From: Paralithodes platypus
Taxonomy: Eukaryota > Arthropoda > Malacostraca > Decapoda > Lithodidae
Assembly: GCA_032716605.1 (NCBI GenBank)
Contig: CM064518.1
Coordinates: forward strand, 44,044,744 to 44,108,743
Direction: 5' to 3'
DNA length: 64,000 bases
Shown in pieces: positions 60,316 through 64,000 of the stretch. The notes below the pieces were generated by a model. It was not told where the DNA came from and did no database searches. It saw nothing but the letters and a program-made list of their open reading frames with translations. Within the stretch, counting starts at the first letter, position 1; each line of letters opens with the position of its first letter. Position numbers and translations under genes: made by a program.

Positions 60316-60625
60316 GCATTATTTTATTTATTTATTATTTTTCTTTTTTGGAGGGGGGATTAATGTATTCAACTAACTATACACCATTTATTTTAAGTAG
60401 GCCAGACATCGTGACCCCTAACCTCTGTACCTTCAAAACGACTGGAGTAATCAAGCTAGTATGTTCACCATTTGGGAAGAGTCAGCCAGGGAATGGGTGT
60501 GGACATTTACAGCCCATTTCTTCTAGCCCATTTTGAGATACACGGGATAGAGGTCACGATTTCTGGTTTACTTATAATGAATAGACTATAGTTGGTTGGA
60601 TATTTTTTTTTTTTTTTTTTTAGGT
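60316..60625. other. unassigned, with family T copy
   Basis: 60440-60535 is T: ACTGGAGTAATCAAGCTAGT, CACCATTTGGGAAGAGTCAG, GGTGTGGACATTTACAGCCC. A T-run at about 60602-60621 precedes the next element. Confidence 0.65.
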
Positions 60626-60842
60626 TTAACCCTTTGAGTACCAGCGACGTGTGTTATAATATATTCTAGTAATACTTAGACGATATTATACAGCTTAGGA
60701 AGAATCTGCGGTAGTTAAATGAGTTAGATGAGATAGCTTGAAGCCTTATTATTGTTAGAAGTCCTTCCTGAACTGAATACAATCGATAAAAAAAAAATCC
60801 AGAATAAAATTAAAAGGACGTCACAGGTACTGCATGCGTTAA
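60626..60842 (+). mobile_element. family C element, CCCTTTGAGTACC subtype
   Basis: TTAACCCTTTGAGTACCAGC to GTCACAGGTACTGCATGCGT TAA. The right inner motif is replaced by ATCGATAAAAAAAAAATCC. Confidence 0.85.
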
Positions 60843-61204
60843 GGAGGGGTGGTTGGTTTCTTGAAGTTAGATGTTTTAGTTTGCCTGAAATGTAATCTAT
60901 TTATGCTTAGAATTACGTCCTGACCACCTCGTTTGGATCGTGAGGTTGGTGTGGTCATTGTAGATATGTCGATATTCTCTCCCCTCGCCAGGTTTCGTTA
61001 TCTCCGTCTCTCCTTTTCTTCCACCACTCCCCTCCCCTCCCAGCCACCCTACAAGACCCCCATAGAGTACCTTTATAGAGAGAGTACTTTTATATAGAGA
61101 GTCGCGACATAGGGGGTCCAGGGAGTCAGACACAATATGGCGCCGGGGAATTCCAGTATCCAGATAGATATAGATTGATGGAGTGAAATATAATAAGAGA
61201 TAGA
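60843..61204. other. unassigned sequence
   Basis: Contains a 20-base near-duplication (GAGTACCTTTATAGAGAG and GAGTACTTTTATATAGAGAG at about 61064 and 61082) and a TCGCGACATAG step. No homology recognised. Confidence 0.5.
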
Positions 61205-61660
61205 ATAGTATTTTATTTGTTCTATGTGCATGAAGTAGACAAATGGCAGGCTGCCTGTAACGAGTGGCCCATATCAAGTATTGTATCACATGATTGGCCG
61301 ACTTGCCTCAGCCATGAGCCCCATGGTCTTCCCCTAGGCCTCCTCCACTCAGGGTTGTCTTCTGTAGAGACCACCTGGTGAGCAGGGTCTGCTTCAGGGA
61401 GGCGAACCTGATGTCCATATAGCTGAAGTTGGTGTTCACAGATTATGCAACTAGTATATTTTGAATCAGTTTCATGAACTAGTCTCTGGTTTGAGACGTA
61501 ATCAGCGATGCCCATGATCCTGTGAAAAGATTGGAGATCTGTGATCCTGAACTAGCTAATATCTGCTTCGCAGCGACTCAGCCTGACTGTCCGGCCCAAT
61601 AATAATCCATACAAGTGTTGAAAAGTGTAGGCGCCAGAACACACCCCTGTCTCACACCTA
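61205..61660 (-). pseudogene. LINE remnant of RTE/R1-like type joined to another LINE's tail
   Basis: Minus strand, from 61658: GVRQGCVLAPTLFNTCMD, the conserved palm segment of RTE/R1-like reverse transcriptases, then stops. From about 61497 the frame reads RLVHETDSKYTSCIICEHQL, QLYGHQVRLPEADPAHQVVS and EWRRPRGRPWGSWLRQV, the characteristic C-terminal block of that group. The YADD-bearing part between them is deleted. Past the C-terminus (61205-61265) the sequence becomes CACTCGTTACAGGCAGCCTG and CATGCACATAGAAC, the 3' tail of the jockey-like LINE at 42629. Non-functional. Confidence 0.8.
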
Positions 61661-62340
61661 TGCTATGGGGTAAAGTGTGAGATAGAAACAATATGGCGTC
61701 CATAAGTCAAGTTGCCAGTGACAGTACCCTCCTATACAGGTACCCTAAGACCGCCCTAAGATCTCCCCTACCCAAAACAGCTGCAGTCGAGTCTCCCCTT
61801 ATAGCGTGAGAAGGTTCCTCTCTTGCATTTGTCTTACTATTGCCTTTTTTCCTCTCTTCTTTTTTCATATTATGCACGGCCGTTTCCTCCTCCTTGTTAT
61901 TCATTCTTCTCTACCCCCCTCCCCCCCCCCCCCTCACTCCCATTCATCGGTTGATTCTTACTGACCGTGAATCACATTTTTTTCCTCTCCCTATTAAGCC
62001 GGTGGCACACGATCGTCTTTTCCGGCAATATGTTCAGGCAATCGGGGTCTGGCATCTTCTTAAATGAAGCTGTATAGTATTTCAGGCCCTTGAGATTATA
62101 GGCATGCAGTCTAGTTGTCGATTCCAATGCGAAAAGACCCAAAACTATTGTCAGAACAAACTTGCTGATCCTGAATTGACGGAAGAAGGGGTACCTCGTG
62201 TGACCGCGCCTATTATTGAGCGGCTCTCTCCGGACCCTCCGTAACTGTAAAGAGAGGGACACATACAACAACCACTGCCCAGCTGACCACTGACCCCCCC
62301 CCCCCCCCCCCTATGACCAGTACCTTGACCGGTATACAGT
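61661..62340. other. unassigned sequence
   Basis: C-runs at about 61917-61933 and 62297-62312. The stretch 61995-62260 (AAGCCGGTGGCACACGATCG, TTTTCCGGCAATATGTTCAG, GGCATGCAGTCTAGTTGTCG) is ordinary complexity with open frames of 75-99 codons, and I cannot assign it. It may be an unrecognised element, since it has no simple repeats and a CCGG-bearing edge. Confidence 0.45.
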
Positions 62341-62344
62341 CCCG

Positions 62345-62575
62345 GGTACAATGACCATACCAAGGAGGTACAAAAGGAGTACAAAGGAAATCAAGCAACA
62401 ACAGTCCTAGTGACCCCTCAAGGTTGCTTGCCCTCCAAAACACGGTCAAGACGGTCAAGTGTCCAAACAGTAGTTCAGAGTGGGTAAAGGAAAAATGGAA
62501 AGGGAAGACTGCCCTGGGACAAATGTCCGTGGCAGGATTAGATGTTAGTAGGGGACAGTTGTTAGTAATATAGAG
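62345..62575 (-). repeat. dispersed repeat family K (minus)
   Basis: GTACAAAAGGAGTACAAAGG, AAATCAAGCAACAACAGTCC, CTTGCCCTCCAAAACACGGT, GTGGCAGGATTAGATGTTAG, GGGGACAGTTGTTAGTAATA. A TCAAGACGG step is duplicated (GGTCAAGACGGTCAAG). Confidence 0.8.
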
Positions 62576-62576
62576 T

Positions 62577-62790
62577 GTACCCCATGTGAGCGTGAAGTCA
62601 GAAAAGGACTGGCAGGTACTGGCAAATCTGCACAACACTGACATAAGACAATGGGAGTCTGCAGAAAGCCGATTGGCCCACACAAGGCAGATCCCTCTCA
62701 CACCCAACCCTAATTATAAGGCCTAATGATAGGCCCAACTCACTAATACCATGAGGACCGACCTCACCAAAACTGACTATAATGTCTCAC
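62577..62790 (+). repeat. dispersed repeat family J
   Basis: ATGTGAGCGTGAAGTCAGAA, GGACTGGCAGGTACTGGCAA, CAACACTGACATAAGACAAT, then TAAGGCCTAATGATAGGCCC. It directly follows family K; in the other two places J is next to A or D material. Confidence 0.6.
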
Positions 62791-62794
62791 ATAA

Positions 62795-62932
62795 TAATGT
62801 TATTAATTAATTTCACTCCCAACACCTATCACCCCCATATGAAATTGATAAAAGAATGTGATCCTCCCGGGATTTGAACCTGGAATACTATTTACAGAAC
62901 GTGCACACTCTAACCATGACACCGCCAAAATA
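62795..62932 (-). mobile_element. SINE family H (minus), best head
   Basis: The complement of 62863-62928 reads GCGGTGTCATGGTTAGAGTG (A-box-like), then CCAGGTTCAAATCCCGGGAG GATC (B-box GGTTCAAATCC with paired arm). The body TGAAATTGATAAAAGAATGT continues leftward. The anticodon region is long and unpaired, so it is a SINE and not a tRNA gene. Confidence 0.65.
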
Positions 62933-62933
62933 G

Positions 62934-63145
62934 TTAAGGGGTGGTACTCGGCCTTTCTTGACCTTTTTCCTCCCTCATGCTTAGCCCCACTAGTTTTGAG
63001 ATCTTAAGAAGTTTGGCCCATTAGTTTGGCGATTTTAACACGTTTCGTCCCATTTCGTTGTCCATTTTAAGACCCATCGTGTAATTTAGGTGTCGATTTT
63101 TTCCTAGCGAGCGATAGCGAGCCTGTAATTTTAAGAGTCATGGTT
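62934..63145 (+). mobile_element. family A 5' half
   Basis: TTAAGGGGTGGTACTCGGCC, four head repeats, TCCTAGCGAGCGATAGCGAG CCTGTAATTTTAAGAG, then truncated. The left TTAA joins SINE H. Confidence 0.82.
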
Positions 63146-63365
63146 GAAATATACAAAAAACTTACCACATGTTCGAAGGCATAGTCCTCCACGAGACTAT
63201 AACCTGGTTCTTCATATAAGAACTAAGGTTGCTTTCCTTATATCCGCTCATGGCCGAGTGGTTACGGTGCCCAGCTTTCCCGAATACAGTATACCTGGGT
63301 TGAGTGGGTTCGAATCCTAGTCGGGATACCTCTCCCGCATCTTTAGTGCAGGTCTTTCTAAATCC
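63146..63365 (+). mobile_element. tRNA-headed SINE (Leu/Ser-like A box)
   Basis: At 63246: TCATGGCCGAGTGGTTACGG, a strong A-box, then after about 50 bases GTGGGTTCGAATCCTAGTCG, a strong B-box. Downstream GATACCTCTCCCGCATCTTT and CAGGTCTTTCTAAATCCGG. The spacing between boxes is long and the acceptor ends do not pair, so not a functional tRNA. A family I element begins within its tail. Confidence 0.65.
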
Positions 63366-63366
63366 G

Positions 63367-63577
63367 GTATCACAGGAGTACTTCTTCCCTCAGCATTTAT
63401 CCTCAACACTGGTCTGACAGCTTATGAAGTCAACATTTAATATATTTCAGCTCCCTAAAATTATCTATCATCAGTTTAGTTTCCGATACCAGTGCAACAA
63501 ATTCCAGAAATGTTGCCAGCAAAATGTTGATCATCGAATGTTGACTGTAAAAGCTCTCGTGTGATACCGGTTTAAGG
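63367..63577 (+). mobile_element. family I TIR element, full length (reference)
   Basis: CCGGTATCACAGGAGTACTT on the left, AGCTCTCGTGTGATACCGG on the right: an inverted repeat of about 15-18 bases. Inside: CTCAACACTGGTCTGACAGC, AGTTTAGTTTCCGATACCAG, AAATGTTGCCAGCAAAATGT, CATCGAATGTTGACTG. About 211 bp, non-coding. Confidence 0.82.
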
Positions 63578-63856
63578 TTGCAGGATTCAGTGTGGCACCA
63601 ACCATGTATTTTAGTTGCCATTGCTATAATATTTGCATCTAATTATCTTGGCTAAATACCTTCTGCCCTCCTATCGACCGAAGTAGTCTCCGCGGACCCC
63701 AGGAGAGAGAGAGGGCCATATGTGCCAAACAGTGCCAGATGGAAGGGGGGGGAGGGAGACGCGCCCCACACCCCCACCCCACACCATATGGCACTCCCCC
63801 CCCCCCTCCCCCCACACACTGTCACCCCCTCCACCGAATAAGACATTAGGTAAAGT
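63578..63856. other. unassigned sequence
   Basis: C-rich patches (CCCACACCCCCACCCCACAC, CCCCCCCCCCTCCCCCC at about 63798-63813). Nothing is recognised. Confidence 0.5.
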
Positions 63857-64000
63857 CGCGCTAATAAGTGATGTTTCGGCACCGTGTATGTTTTGATCAA
63901 TATTTGGTATCAGCAATATCTAAGCTTCATTTCTTCATATCGAGTGAAATATGCAAACATGTTCCAATCTTTACACACCCTATTCAACATCTGACATACA
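63857..64000 (+). mobile_element. family D element cut by the window end
   Basis: TCGCGCTAATAAGTGATG, TGTTTTGATCAATATTTGGT, ATCGAGTGAAATATGCAAAC, ACACCCTATTCAACATCTGA. The first two thirds of D; the right end is beyond 64000. Confidence 0.82.

Noticed and set aside
59238..60536. 432-codon open frame, the longest in the window
   Set aside because: It is a Pro/Thr/His/Leu translation of a CCACC-rich minisatellite. It has no domain, its composition follows the repeat, and other frames on the same DNA are open too.
63246..63330. Functional tRNA gene (Leu/Ser-like)
   Set aside because: A and B boxes are present but the acceptor stem does not pair, the inter-box distance is long and no T-run terminator follows. 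Best read as a SINE head. The same holds for 5703-5790 and 62863-62928.

Overview
The window looks like intergenic or repeat-rich DNA from an animal nuclear genome, most likely an arthropod and plausibly a decapod crustacean. The evidence is the extreme density of di-, tri- and tetranucleotide microsatellites, a short interstitial run of the arthropod-type telomere pentamer (CCTAA/TTAGG) at 22611-22690, decayed non-LTR retrotransposons with jockey-like and RTE/R1-like reverse-transcriptase remnants, tRNA-headed SINEs, and many short terminal-inverted-repeat (TIR) elements. The species cannot be fixed from the sequence. I find no host protein-coding gene, rRNA or functional tRNA gene. Nearly every open frame is a translated simple repeat. 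The only protein-like sequence is broken reverse transcriptase at about 9850-10480, 13640-14005, 39520-39783, 42629-43012, 53396-53462 and 61205-61660. All family names below are mine.

TTAA-flanked, piggyBac-like short elements dominate. Family A begins TTAAGGGGAG at both ends, is about 335-380 bp and has about 35 whole or partial copies. Family B begins TTAACACTATCTGG or TTAACCCTATCTG, is about 370 bp, and shares its core with A in the opposite orientation. Family C begins TTAACCCCTTCTGTACCGGC and is about 215 bp. Families E and F are C-like with other tips. Neighbouring members often abut through one shared TTAA. Other families are D (about 215 bp, GTAC target), I (ends CCGGTATCACA), O (ends in ACTATAGTCTG), Q (40-bp inverted ends starting TTGACCA), S (ends CAGTGTTGCC or CAGGGTTACC), a foldback at 9461-9630, and unclassified dispersed families J, K, R, T and W. 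SINE families are U (tetranucleotide tail), H (tRNA-like head, minus strand) and Y (tRNA-like head).

Layout: 1-6300 holds A, B and C copies, SINE U, a GGT-rich block and a tRNA-headed SINE. 6400-15000 has a GA/CT giant hairpin, a foldback element, two LINE remnants and GT/TA arrays. 15282-20400 has three minisatellites (57, about 55 and 35 bp units) and families K, S and O. 20400-25000 has A, C and D copies with a nested insertion, a GA-rich minisatellite and the telomere-like block. 25066-26445 is CACT-rich DNA running into a 100-N assembly gap (26446-26545), followed by about 8.6 copies of a 480-bp satellite (26546-30685). 30700-39300 alternates C, A and B elements with compound AC and CT arrays. 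39520-45500 has a twin-primed LINE, a 17-copy array, an A-B chain and Penelope-like ends. 45600-55300 has more A copies, families I, Q and D, and a 34-copy 26-bp minisatellite that grew out of an A element. 55300-64000 has TTCC and CCACC arrays, SINEs, LINE fragments and a D element cut by the window edge.

The parts do not act together as a pathway. They record many rounds of transposition into TTAA sites, into other elements and into tandem arrays, followed by local tandem amplification.
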